DNA from: Myroides sp.
GTDB taxonomy: Bacteria > Bacteroidota > Bacteroidia > Flavobacteriales > Flavobacteriaceae
Assembly (NCBI GenBank): GCA_018384465.1
Contig: JAHAYQ010000015.1
Span: 1-9,008 of the forward strand
DNA length: 9,008 nt
Direction of reading: 5' to 3'
Shown: in pieces, positions 1 to 6,026 of the stretch
Layout: each line of letters starts with the position of its first letter
Numbering within the stretch: the stretch's first letter is position 1
Program-made: the position numbers and the translations under genes
Notes under the pieces: model-generated
What the model was told of the DNA's origin: nothing
What the model saw: the letters and a program-made list of their open reading frames with translations, nothing else
Databases searched by the model: none

Positions 1-246
1 AAAAAAGAACAAGACCTGTAAAATTAAAATAGCATAAAACCACAGTTTAAAAGACAGCTTTTTGGTTTTGTGTCGGTATTTGTTCATGCCAATCCACGCA
101 CCCAATGTGCCGCCAAATGCAGCTACGGTCAACAAATTTTTCTCAGAAATGCGTCGTTTGCCTTTAATAGCTCGTTCTTTATCTAAATGATACAGGCTAA
201 AAGCAATGTAATTGATAAGGACTAAATAAAGGAATAGAATTTTCAT
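1..246 (-). CDS. DUF1294 family small membrane protein (partial, 3' end beyond window)
   Basis: Reading the minus strand from the ATG at 246-244 gives 82 codons without a stop to the window edge, so the C-terminus is missing, probably by only a few residues because family members are usually about 85-100 residues. The N-terminus MKILFLYLVLINYIAFSLY is a membrane segment. It is followed by HLDKERA, KGKRRISE and the central LLTVAAFGGTLGAWIGMNKYRHKTKKLSF, which matches the DUF1294 pattern: an Asp-Lys after helix 1, R-I-S/P-E, a Gly-rich second helix, then R-H-K-T-x-K. A third hydrophobic segment (LWFYAILILQVLFF) runs off the edge. Members are predicted inner-membrane proteins of unknown function, sometimes fused to a cold-shock domain, which is absent here. 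The gene is divergent from tex, with 51 bases between the start codons. Confidence 0.85.
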   Translation of the reverse strand, partial: MKILFLYLVLINYIAFSLYHLDKERAIKGKRRISEKNLLTVAAFGGTLGAWIGMNKYRHKTKKLSFKLWFYAILILQVLFFF

Positions 247-271
247 GATATAATTATTGCGGTAAAGGTAG

Positions 272-279
272 TATTTTTG
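272..279 (+). promoter_or_regulatory. Candidate -7 promoter element of tex (TATTTTTG)
   Basis: TATTTTTG fits the Bacteroidota -7 consensus TAnnTTTG exactly and lies 18 bases before the ATG at 298. Transcription would start near 283-286, leaving a leader of about 12-15 bases. A TTG is present at 257-259, but its spacing of 12 bases is shorter than the usual 17-23, so the -33 element is not convincing. The element overlaps the TTG codon at 277, which argues against that codon being the translation start. Confidence 0.5.
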
Positions 280-297
280 CAGTTCAAAATTCATACA

Positions 298-2427
298 ATG
301 AACCAAATTCAATATATAAAAAACCAGGTAAACGTTTCGGATGCCTCTATCAAAAATACCTTAGAATTATTAGCCCAAGACTGTACCATTCCGTTTATTG
401 CCCGTTACCGAAAGGATAAAACCGGTAATTTAGATGAAGTACAAATCGAACAGATTCAAAAATCGGCTGTTCAATTTGATACCATTGTAAAAAGAAAAGA
501 AGCGGTGCTAACTTCGATTGAAGAACAAGGTCAACTGACTGATTTTTTGAAAGATAAAATTCAGAATTCTTTTGATTTGGTCGAAATTGAAGATTTATAT
601 CTTCCCTTTAAAAAGAAACGAAAAACCAAAGCCGATACTGCACGCGAAGCTGGATTAGAACCTTTGGCAAAAATGATTATGTCGCAAAATATCGAAGATT
701 TAGAATATACTGCCGAAAGATATTTAAACAGTAAAGTTTTTTCTTCTGAAGATGCTTTGCAAGGAGCACGTGATATTATTGCCGAATGGATTAATGAAAA
801 TATTTTTGTTCGTAAAACACTTCGCAGAAAATTCCAACGCGAAGCTGAAATTTCTACTAAAGTCATCAAAACCAAAAAAGACGAGGATGCTGCACAAAAA
901 TTCGAACAATATTTTGACTGGCAAGAGCCTTTATACAAAGTGGCTTCACATCGTTTGTTGGCAATGTTGCGTGCTACAAATGAAGGTTTTGTACGATTAA
1001 ATGTTTCCATTGATAAAGAAAAAGCCTTGAATTTTATTGAGGAAACCATTATTAAAAAACCGCAGCACGAAGAAACAACTTATCAAATTAAACAGGCAAT
1101 TGCCGATGGTTACAAACGATTGTTAGAACCTGCGTTGTCTAACGAAGTGTTGCAGGAATATAAACTCAAAGCCGATTTACAGTCGATTGGTGTTTTTTCT
1201 GAAAATTTAACGCAGTTGTTATTAGGTGCTCCGTTAGGAGAAAAGCGTGTTTTGGCAATAGATCCGGGTTATAAAACAGGTTGTAAAGTAGTGTGTATTG
1301 ACGAAAATGGAAATTTGTTATACAACGAAACCATTTTTCCACACGCACCTCAAAAAGATATTGCTATGGCGACAAAAAAAATCCGTTCTATGGCAAATTC
1401 CTATAGAATTGATGCTATTGCCATTGGTAACGGAACGGCAAGTCGCGAAACGGAGTTTTTCATTAAAAAAGTAGCTTTCGATAAGCCAATACAAGTTTTT
1501 ATAGTGAACGAAGCCGGTGCGTCGGTGTATTCAGCCTCAAAAATTGCCCGTGATGAATTTCCTACTTACGATGTTACTGTTCGCGGTGCCGTTTCCATTG
1601 GTCGCAGGTTACAAGATCCTTTGGCAGAATTGGTAAAAATCGATCCAAAATCAATTGGAGTAGGTCAGTACCAACATGATGTAGATCAAACCTTGCTAAA
1701 ACAAGAATTAGACAATGTGGTAATGCGTTGTGTTAATAAAGTGGGAATTAACCTAAACACGGCAAGTAAATCGTTATTGAGTTATGTGTCGGGAATCGGA
1801 GAAAAATTAGCGGAGAATATTGTTAATTATCGAACAGAAAACGGAGCTTTTACCAACCGGAAAGAATTAAAAAATGTACCTCGATTAGGAGAGAAAGCCT
1901 ATCAGCAAGCCGTTGCTTTTGTGAGAATTGTTCATGGAGATTTGGTGTTTGATAATTCTGCATTGCATCCTGAAGCTTATTCGTTAGTGGAAAAAATGGC
2001 GAAAGATTTAAAAGTACAAGTCGATCAATTAATCGGAAATAAAGATTTGATTCAGAAAATTGATCCATCAAACTATATTTCTGAAACTTTTGGTCAACAT
2101 TATATTTCTGATGTGTTGAAAGAGTTAGAGAAACCTGGATTGGATCCTCGTAAAAATGCCAAAATATTAGAGTTCGATCCTTCTTTAAAATCAATTAACG
2201 ATGTAGAAGTGGGTAAAGTATATAACGGCATCGTAAATAACATTACTAATTTTGGTTGTTTTGTTGATATTGGTATCAAAGAAAGTGGTTTGGTTCACAT
2301 TTCACAACTAAAAGAAGGTTTTGTTTCAGATGTAAATGAAGTCGTAAAACTGCATCAGCATGTAGAAGTAAAAGTTTTAGAAGTTGATTTGCAAAAAAAA
2401 CGACTACAATTAACAATGGTTATGTAG
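298..2427 (+). CDS. tex: Tex family RNA-binding transcription accessory protein
   Basis: The product has 709 residues from the ATG at 298. An upstream in-frame TTG at 277 would add 7 residues but lies inside the likely -7 promoter element, so I prefer the ATG. Domains (ATG numbering): an N-terminal all-helical Tex region (about 1-310, with the family segment LEDLYLPFKKKRKTKA-like around 100-115); a YqgF/RuvC-like domain beginning at VLAIDPGYKTG (D322 to G328) and continuing through AIGNGTASRETE and VNEAGASVYSAS; a helix-hairpin-helix region with LNTAS and GIGEKLAENIV (G499 onward); and a C-terminal S1 domain (about 638-706: VGKVYNGIV, FGCFVDIG, GLVHISQL). This is the full canonical Tex architecture; E. 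coli Tex (YhgF) is somewhat longer. Tex/Spt6-like proteins bind nucleic acid and associate with transcription. The YqgF domain is generally thought to be catalytically degenerate. The gene appears monocistronic. Confidence 0.97.
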   Translation: MNQIQYIKNQVNVSDASIKNTLELLAQDCTIPFIARYRKDKTGNLDEVQIEQIQKSAVQFDTIVKRKEAVLTSIEEQGQLTDFLKDKIQNSFDLVEIEDLYLPFKKKRKTKADTAREAGLEPLAKMIMSQNIEDLEYTAERYLNSKVFSSEDALQGARDIIAEWINENIFVRKTLRRKFQREAEISTKVIKTKKDEDAAQKFEQYFDWQEPLYKVASHRLLAMLRATNEGFVRLNVSIDKEKALNFIEETIIKKPQHEETTYQIKQAIADGYKRLLEPALSNEVLQEYKLKADLQSIGVFSENLTQLLLGAPLGEKRVLAIDPGYKTGCKVVCIDENGNLLYNETIFPHAPQKDIAMATKKIRSMANSYRIDAIAIGNGTASRETEFFIKKVAFDKPIQVFIVNEAGASVYSASKIARDEFPTYDVTVRGAVSIGRRLQDPLAELVKIDPKSIGVGQYQHDVDQTLLKQELDNVVMRCVNKVGINLNTASKSLLSYVSGIGEKLAENIVNYRTENGAFTNRKELKNVPRLGEKAYQQAVAFVRIVHGDLVFDNSALHPEAYSLVEKMAKDLKVQVDQLIGNKDLIQKIDPSNYISETFGQHYISDVLKELEKPGLDPRKNAKILEFDPSLKSINDVEVGKVYNGIVNNITNFGCFVDIGIKESGLVHISQLKEGFVSDVNEVVKLHQHVEVKVLEVDLQKKRLQLTMVM

Positions 2428-2432
2428 AAATT

Positions 2433-2481
2433 TGTAAATTTACACATGATTTAGTGGAAACAATACCCACTTCGTGTAAAT
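2433..2481. repeat. Palindrome and nested inverted repeat after tex stop
   Basis: TGTAAATTTACA at 2433-2444 is a perfect 12-base palindrome. ATTTACAC (2438-2445) is also the exact reverse complement of GTGTAAAT (2474-2481). Inside that pair, AGTGG (2453-2457) can pair with CCACT (2467-2471). The RNA could therefore fold as an 8 bp outer stem and a 5 bp inner stem at the 3' end of the tex message. No U-run follows, so it is not a classical terminator. It may be an operator in DNA or a 3' UTR structure in RNA; the sequence does not decide. Confidence 0.45.
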
Positions 2482-2493
2482 AACAACAACTGG

Positions 2494-2501
2494 TATATTT
2501 G
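2494..2501 (+). promoter_or_regulatory. Orphan promoter-like -7 element (TATATTTG)
   Basis: TATATTTG is an exact match to TAnnTTTG, the -7 consensus of Bacteroidota sigma factors. The -33 region is poor: TTCG at 2471-2474 is about 20 bases upstream instead of TTG. It overlaps TGTAAATTCACA (2500-2511), a one-mismatch copy of the perfect palindrome at 2433-2444. No gene follows on this strand before the terminator at 2728-2762, so any transcript would be a non-coding RNA of roughly 255 bases. In AT-rich DNA such matches occur by chance. Confidence 0.3.
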
Positions 2502-2727
2502 TAAATTCACAATAAATAAAAATAAAAATAATTTTAAGTGGTTGATTATTAGTATTTTGTGTTTTTATCAGGTGTTTTAAGCAATTTTTTTTACTTTGGT
2601 CTCTTATTTGTTATAGATATAATAGAAAAGGAAATAAACAAAATTGTTATGAAAAAGGATATCACCTAATTTAATAGCGTGATATTAAAGAAAAAGAAAG
2701 TAGTGTTTTTATTATGTTTTATAAGGG

Positions 2728-2762
2728 ATACCCGTCTGAAGCTTTTCAGGCGGGTATTTAAT
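2728..2762 (+). terminator. Strong intrinsic terminator, plus strand
   Basis: A 13 bp stem (2728-2740 with 2745-2757) encloses the four-base loop GCTT. All pairs are Watson-Crick except one T2735-G2750 wobble, and the stem includes a CCCG/CGGG core. It is followed by TTAATTTT. This is by far the most stable hairpin in the window. It would end transcription from tex, about 300 bases upstream, or from the orphan promoter-like element at 2494. Confidence 0.85.
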
Positions 2763-2791
2763 TTTAAATTGTTCCAAGTTAAGAGCACTTT

Positions 2792-2817
2792 CGTCAGTTC
2801 GACCTTGTTGAGAACTT
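2792..2817. repeat. Possible degenerate REP-like intergenic fragment
   Basis: The segment around CAGTTCGACCTTGTTGAGAA (2795-2814) has AGTTC and GAACT arms (2796-2800 and 2812-2816). It resembles the interspersed GTCAGTTCGA...TCGAGAACTT elements that I recall from intergenic regions of many flavobacterial genomes. It sits between two terminators, a usual place for such repeats. Only one copy is in the window, so the assignment rests on resemblance alone. Confidence 0.3.
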
Positions 2818-2824
2818 ATCAAAT

Positions 2825-2852
2825 AAAAAAAGATGCACTTGGCATCTTTTTT
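2825..2852. terminator. Bidirectional intrinsic terminator, main user the tatA operon
   Basis: GATGC (2832-2836) pairs with GCATC (2842-2846) around the loop ACTTG. The stem is extended by an A-run (2825-2831) and a T-run (2847-2852) into about 11 bp. Read on the minus strand, it begins 4 bases after the stop codon of the downstream tatA gene and ends in a U-run. It is nearly symmetric and would also stop leftover transcription from the tex side. Confidence 0.8.
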
Positions 2853-2856
2853 ACTT

Positions 2857-3051
2857 TTATTCAGATTTTGTATCTGTATCGTTTTTCTTAGGATTTGACG
2901 TAGCTCCGCTATCATCCTTCGTAGCATCTTTAAATTCTTTTATACCAGAACCTAATCCTTTCATAAGTTCAGGGATTTTTTTACCCCCAAATAGTAATAG
3001 TATAACCACTACTATTAAAATAATTTCGGTAGCACCAAATCTTGAAAACAT
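2857..3051 (-). CDS. tatA: TatA/E-type twin-arginine translocase subunit, second copy
   Basis: This is a 64-residue protein of normal TatA length. It has a short N-terminus (MFSRFGAT), one membrane helix (EIILIVVVILLLFGG, about residues 9-23), the F-G-G-K-K-I-P-E-L hinge typical of the TatA family, an amphipathic helix (LMKGLGSGIKEFKDATK) and a charged hydrophilic tail rich in Asp, Lys, Ser and Thr. TatA proteins line up in the inner membrane to carry folded twin-arginine-signal proteins across it, with TatC as the receptor. The gene follows the first copy with an 11-base gap, so both are surely on one transcript, and a terminator follows directly. The polar residue at the start of the membrane helix is Glu9, as in TatB of E. 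coli, whereas the first copy has Gln. No tatC lies in the window. Confidence 0.93.
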   Translation of the reverse strand: MFSRFGATEIILIVVVILLLFGGKKIPELMKGLGSGIKEFKDATKDDSGATSNPKKNDTDTKSE

Positions 3052-3062
3052 AATTTATCAGT

Positions 3063-3248
3063 TTATTTATCCGTATTGTTTTTTTGATCCTCTTCTTTGG
3101 TAGCATCTTTAAATTCCTTTATCCCCGATCCTAATCCACGCATTAATTCCGGAATTTTTTTACCTCCAAACAATAATAAAATAACAGCTACAATTACTAT
3201 TATTTGCCATGGCGATGGCATTGCTAAAAATACAGCTAACGTATTCAT
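3063..3248 (-). CDS. tatA: TatA/E-type twin-arginine translocase subunit, first copy
   Basis: The 61-residue product has the N-terminus MNTLAVFLAMPSPWQ, one membrane helix (IIVIVAVILLLFGG), the hinge KKIPELM, the amphipathic helix RGLGSGIKEFKDATKEE and a short charged tail. It is nearly identical to the second copy from the hinge through FKDATK, so the pair arose by tandem duplication. An internal ATG at 3221-3219 (Met10) would give a more E. coli-like N-terminus. I keep the longer start because it sits about 16 bases from the predicted transcription start and gives an N-terminus that I believe is common in Bacteroidota. Gln15 before the helix corresponds to the conserved Gln8 of E. coli TatA. 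Role: pore-forming or membrane-thinning subunit of the Tat pathway. Confidence 0.93.
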   Translation of the reverse strand: MNTLAVFLAMPSPWQIIVIVAVILLLFGGKKIPELMRGLGSGIKEFKDATKEEDQKNNTDK

Positions 3249-3270
3249 ATTGTAATATTAATAATTTATA

Positions 3271-3278
3271 CAAAGATA
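3271..3278 (-). promoter_or_regulatory. Promoter -7 element of the tatA pair (TATCTTTG)
   Basis: On the minus strand TATCTTTG matches TAnnTTTG exactly, 22 bases before the ATG at 3248. This predicts a transcription start near 3264-3267 and a short leader. I do not see a clear TTG at the -33 position. Confidence 0.6.
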
Positions 3279-3297
3279 ATATAAAAATACACAGCCC

Positions 3298-3348
3298 TTA
3301 ATTTTTGTTGGCTTAATTTTAACTAACAAAATTAAATGCATTAATTTT
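3298..3348. repeat. Cluster of four TTAATTTT octamers, partly palindromic
   Basis: TTAATTTT occurs at 3298-3305, 3313-3320 and 3341-3348, and its reverse complement AAAATTAA at 3328-3335. The starts are 15, 15 and 13 bases apart. The last two copies form a near-perfect palindrome around ATGCAT (3336-3341). The cluster lies upstream of the tatA -7 element and upstream of the candidate GH3 promoter. This arrangement could be a set of regulator sites or an AT-rich UP-like element, but low GC makes chance clustering possible. Confidence 0.35.
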
Positions 3349-3377
3349 ATAATTTTCTATATACAATTTCTGAGCTT

Positions 3378-3411
3378 TTGTTCGCTGCTGCTAAAATATT
3401 GTCGATTTTTG
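3378..3411 (+). promoter_or_regulatory. Candidate promoter of the GH3 gene
   Basis: A TTG at 3378-3380 (within TTTTG) is followed after 23 bases by GATTTTTG (3404-3411), a seven-of-eight match to TAnnTTTG. The spacing is at the upper end of the usual range. Transcription would start about 12-17 bases before the ATG at 3433. Confidence 0.4.
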
Positions 3412-3432
3412 TATAAAATTAAATAATCAAGT

Positions 3433-4923
3433 ATGTCCTTAAGATCGTTTTTTGCCAAAATATTTGCCAATATAGTTGTAATGCAACAACAAAAATGGAT
3501 GATACGACCTGTTGAGACCCAGCAACAAGTTTTTAATTCATTAATCAGTCAGGCTAAATTTACACAGTTTGGAAAAGACCATCTTTTTTCCAATATAAAA
3601 AATTATAGCGATTTTAAACAATTAGTACCTATACGCGATTATGAAGCTTTAAAGCCTTATGTAGAACGAGTAGTTGCTGGCGAAAAAGATATATTGTGGA
3701 AAGGAAAACCGCTGTATTTTGCTAAAACTTCGGGTACAACTTCGGGGGTCAAGTACATTCCTATATCAAAAGAATCTATGCCTTCTCATGTTGCAGGGGC
3801 ACGTAATGCTATTTTGTTTTATATACAAGAAACAGGAAAGGCTGATTTTGTTAATGGAAAGATGATTTTTTTACAAGGTAGCCCCGAAATGCACGAACAA
3901 AATGGCATTAAGGTAGGTCGATTATCAGGTATTGCAGCACATTATGTTCCTAAATATCTGCAAAAAAACCGATTGCCAAGTTGGGAAACTAATTGCATTG
4001 ATGATTGGGAAACAAAAGTTGATGCCATTGTTCAAGAAACTAAAGATCAAAACATGACGGTTATTTCGGGCATTCCTTCTTGGGTGCAAATGTATTTTGA
4101 TAAATTGATCCACGTTTCGAGTAAAAAGGTAGGCGATTTGTTTAAAAATTTTAATTTGTTTATTTACGGAGGCGTCAATTACGAACCTTATCGTAAAAAG
4201 TTTGAGCAATTAATAGGTAGAAAAGTTGATAGCATTGAATTGTATCCTGCATCAGAAGGTTTTTTTGCCTATCAAGATTCCCAAAAAGAAAAAGGCATGT
4301 TACTTTTACTAAACGCCGGAATTTTTTATGAATTTGTAAAAGCAGATGAATTTTTTACTGAAAACCCTAAAAGATACACAATAGGCGAAGTAGAATTAAA
4401 CGTTAATTATGTATTAATCATCAGTACAAACGCTGGGTTGTGGGCATATAATATAGGCGATACCGTAATGTTTACCTCTTTAAAACCGTATAGAATAACC
4501 GTAACGGGTAGAATTAAACATTTTATATCGGCTTTTGGTGAACATGTTATTGGTAAAGAAGTAGAGCAGGCATTACAACAAGTACTGAGTGATAGCGATG
4601 CGCAAGTGACCGAATTTACTGTAGCGCCACAAATAAATCCTGAAACAGGTTTACCTTATCACGAATGGTTGATTGAATTTGAAAACGAACCAGCCAATTT
4701 AGAAGCATTTGCGTTGAAAATAGACGATGCATTGTGTAAACAAAATAGTTATTACAACGATTTAATTGTTGGCTCGGTTTTACGTACCTTAGTAGTTACA
4801 AAGGTTCCACAAGGAGGTTTTAATGAATATATGAAATCGGAAGGAAAGTTAGGAGGACAAAATAAATTACCGCGGTTATCAAACGATCGAAAAATTGCTG
4901 ATTTTATTCATACAATCAAATAA
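3433..4923 (+). CDS. GH3 family protein (acyl-adenylating, acyl-acid amido synthetase-like)
   Basis: The 496-residue product matches the GH3 family (named for plant auxin-responsive GH3 proteins) over its full length. Visible motifs are the ATP/AMP-binding motif 1, KTSGTTSGVK (K98-K107); motif 2, YPASEGFF (Y271 onward), which contacts the adenylate; and motif 3, YNIGDTVMF (Y339-F347), with the downstream TGRIKHFISAFGEH hinge (T358-H371) before the mobile C-terminal domain. All three nucleotide-handling motifs look intact, so the protein is probably an active adenylating enzyme. Plant GH3 enzymes join amino acids to jasmonate, auxin or benzoates through an acyl-AMP. The substrate of the Bacteroidota proteins is unknown to me. 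No signal peptide is seen, so it is cytosolic. It is divergent from the tatA pair and 53 bases upstream of a secreted protein gene, with no terminator between them. Confidence 0.93.
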   Translation: MSLRSFFAKIFANIVVMQQQKWMIRPVETQQQVFNSLISQAKFTQFGKDHLFSNIKNYSDFKQLVPIRDYEALKPYVERVVAGEKDILWKGKPLYFAKTSGTTSGVKYIPISKESMPSHVAGARNAILFYIQETGKADFVNGKMIFLQGSPEMHEQNGIKVGRLSGIAAHYVPKYLQKNRLPSWETNCIDDWETKVDAIVQETKDQNMTVISGIPSWVQMYFDKLIHVSSKKVGDLFKNFNLFIYGGVNYEPYRKKFEQLIGRKVDSIELYPASEGFFAYQDSQKEKGMLLLLNAGIFYEFVKADEFFTENPKRYTIGEVELNVNYVLIISTNAGLWAYNIGDTVMFTSLKPYRITVTGRIKHFISAFGEHVIGKEVEQALQQVLSDSDAQVTEFTVAPQINPETGLPYHEWLIEFENEPANLEAFALKIDDALCKQNSYYNDLIVGSVLRTLVVTKVPQGGFNEYMKSEGKLGGQNKLPRLSNDRKIADFIHTIK

Positions 4924-4976
4924 GGTAAAAATTCATTGGTTTCAATACTAAAAGCGGTAATTCAAAATAATAAGTT

Positions 4977-5846
4977 ATGAGAAAGATACTTTTTTTATTG
5001 ATGTTTATTAGTATGTACGGTCAGGCTCAGGTAAGCGGCAAGGTAGTCAACCAAGACCAAAAGCCTATACAATATACCAATATATGGGTGCAAGACGGTA
5101 GCGACGGTACTACAACCGATTCGTTGGGATTGTTCAACATACCTACGGCATTGGCAACAGATACTTTGGTTTTTAATGCATCGGGTTATGAAATGTTTAA
5201 GGAAGAAGCCCAAAATACAGAACAGGTTGTGTTGCAAGCATACGAAATACCACAACCAGCATTAATTAGACTTCCCGAAAAGTATCTGCATCATACCATT
5301 GGCGATGCTCATTACGAAAATATGTATTTTCAACCAGGAAATGTGCCTTATATGTATGGGCGTTTTTTTGAAAATAATGATGAAATAAAAGATGTTCAGT
5401 TTGTAGATCGAGTAATTTTTTACACGAAAAGTGCCGTTGCCGATGCCACTGTAAAAATACGGTTGATGCGAATGGACGAATATGGGTGTCCAAGTAATGA
5501 TTTACTTATAACACCAATCATTACTTCGGTAAGAAGAGGAAACCGTAAAAATGTTATTAAGGTTTTAGAACATAACGTAAAACTGCCTAAAGATGGTATT
5601 TTTGTAGCTATAGAATGGTTAATGACAGAAAATAATCAGTTTAGACCAGCGAATTTTGTAAAAGCAGAACATTTATTTGAAGATTATCGCTACCAACCCG
5701 ATGTAATGAATAATAAAGTAGAAAAAACCACTTCGTTTCGATATATGCATGGAGAGTGGTTTCCAAACGATCAATTTCAGCCCCGAAATCCCAATGCTCC
5801 ACGAGAAATTGTAGATCCAGCCATTGGGTTGATTTTATCAAACTAA
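4977..5846 (+). CDS. Secreted protein with carboxypeptidase-regulatory-like domain
   Basis: The 289-residue product starts with a signal peptide (MRKILFLLMFISMYGQAQ, likely cleaved near residue 18). Residues 19 to about 93 form a beta-sandwich of the CarboxypepD_reg-like type: VSGKVVNQDQKPIQYTNIWV, a Gly/Thr turn, TDSLGLFNIP and LVFNASGYE. In Bacteroidota this domain is found at the start of TonB-dependent receptors and in many stand-alone cell-surface proteins; no plug or barrel follows here. The remaining 195 residues contain VKIRLMRMDEYGCPSNDLL and LPKDGIFVAIEWL, a second beta-rich module I have seen paired with this domain in Bacteroidota but whose function is not known to me. It lies in the periplasm or on the surface. 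There is no lipobox Cys after the signal peptide. It is probably co-transcribed with GH3. Confidence 0.85.
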   Translation: MRKILFLLMFISMYGQAQVSGKVVNQDQKPIQYTNIWVQDGSDGTTTDSLGLFNIPTALATDTLVFNASGYEMFKEEAQNTEQVVLQAYEIPQPALIRLPEKYLHHTIGDAHYENMYFQPGNVPYMYGRFFENNDEIKDVQFVDRVIFYTKSAVADATVKIRLMRMDEYGCPSNDLLITPIITSVRRGNRKNVIKVLEHNVKLPKDGIFVAIEWLMTENNQFRPANFVKAEHLFEDYRYQPDVMNNKVEKTTSFRYMHGEWFPNDQFQPRNPNAPREIVDPAIGLILSN

Positions 5847-5864
5847 AAAGTAAAAAAACGTACA

Positions 5865-5928
5865 TTGTATTAATGTTGAAGCAAATAAATATTTGAAATT
5901 ACAAGTTTCACATTTGATATTAATACAA
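5865..5928. repeat. Inverted repeat with 16-base arms in spacer
   Basis: TTGTATTAATGTTGAA (5865-5880) pairs with 5913-5928. The outer ten pairs are exact (TTGTATTAAT with ATTAATACAA), followed by six more pairs including three G-T wobbles. The 32-base interior contains a small TGAAA/TTTCA stem. There is no U-run after it, so it is a weak terminator candidate at best. It could be a leader-RNA structure for the downstream operon or a remnant of a small inverted-repeat element. Confidence 0.55.
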
Positions 5929-5982
5929 CCAAGATGAAAAATTTAAACAACTACAATTTAATAATAAGAAAGTTATAAAATT

Positions 5983-6010
5983 CCGATAGCTGAAGCCTGA
6001 CAACTGATGA
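5983..6010. repeat. Degenerate heptamer tandem repeat (C[C/T]GAnnn x4)
   Basis: Four consecutive 7-base units, CCGATAG, CTGAAGC, CTGACAA and CTGATGA, share the start C-C/T-G-A. The spacing is exactly seven bases, and the following CTATAAA is a further weak unit. The array ends 16 bases before the ATG at 6027, so it would lie in the leader of that gene. Confidence 0.5.
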
Positions 6011-6026
6011 CTATAAAAAAATAAAT

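Larger units (their letters stand above)
2428..2856. other. Intergenic region between tex and the tatA pair (no credible gene)
   Basis: These 429 bases have no convincing protein-coding content. Open frames on either strand run across two terminator hairpins and show no recognisable protein. In order the region holds a palindrome/stem structure just after the tex stop (2433-2481), a promoter-like TATATTTG (2494-2501), an AT-rich stretch with no clear features apart from a 7-of-8 match TTACTTTG (2591-2598), an intrinsic terminator (2728-2762), a REP-like fragment (2792-2817) and a bidirectional terminator (2825-2852). Confidence 0.7.

Noticed and set aside
277..297. Upstream TTG start adding seven residues to Tex
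   Set aside because: The TTG lies within the best -7 promoter match (272-279) and would sit before the expected transcription start; the ATG at 298 begins with the usual Tex N-terminus.
561..1049. 162-codon minus-strand frame inside tex and similar antisense frames inside GH3 and other genes
   Set aside because: They are fully contained within strongly conserved genes on the plus strand, with no domain or composition support.
2591..2598. TTACTTTG as a second promoter in the tex-tatA spacer
   Set aside because: Only seven of eight matches to TAnnTTTG, no -33 partner and no gene downstream; expected by chance in AT-rich DNA.
2679..2927. Overlapping 70- and 71-codon open frames on opposite strands in the tex-tatA spacer
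   Set aside because: Both cross one or two terminator hairpins, overlap the tatA coding sequence and show no recognisable protein features; chance frames.
5909..5916. CACATTTG as a promoter -7 element for the 6027 operon
   Set aside because: Seven of eight match, but it lies inside the inverted repeat and has no TTG at 17-23 bases upstream; not enough to call.
5935..5979. Short open frame starting MKNLNNYNL (14 codons) upstream of the polysaccharide operon
   Set aside because: It is very short, with no promoter or conserved feature; a leader peptide cannot be excluded but nothing supports it.
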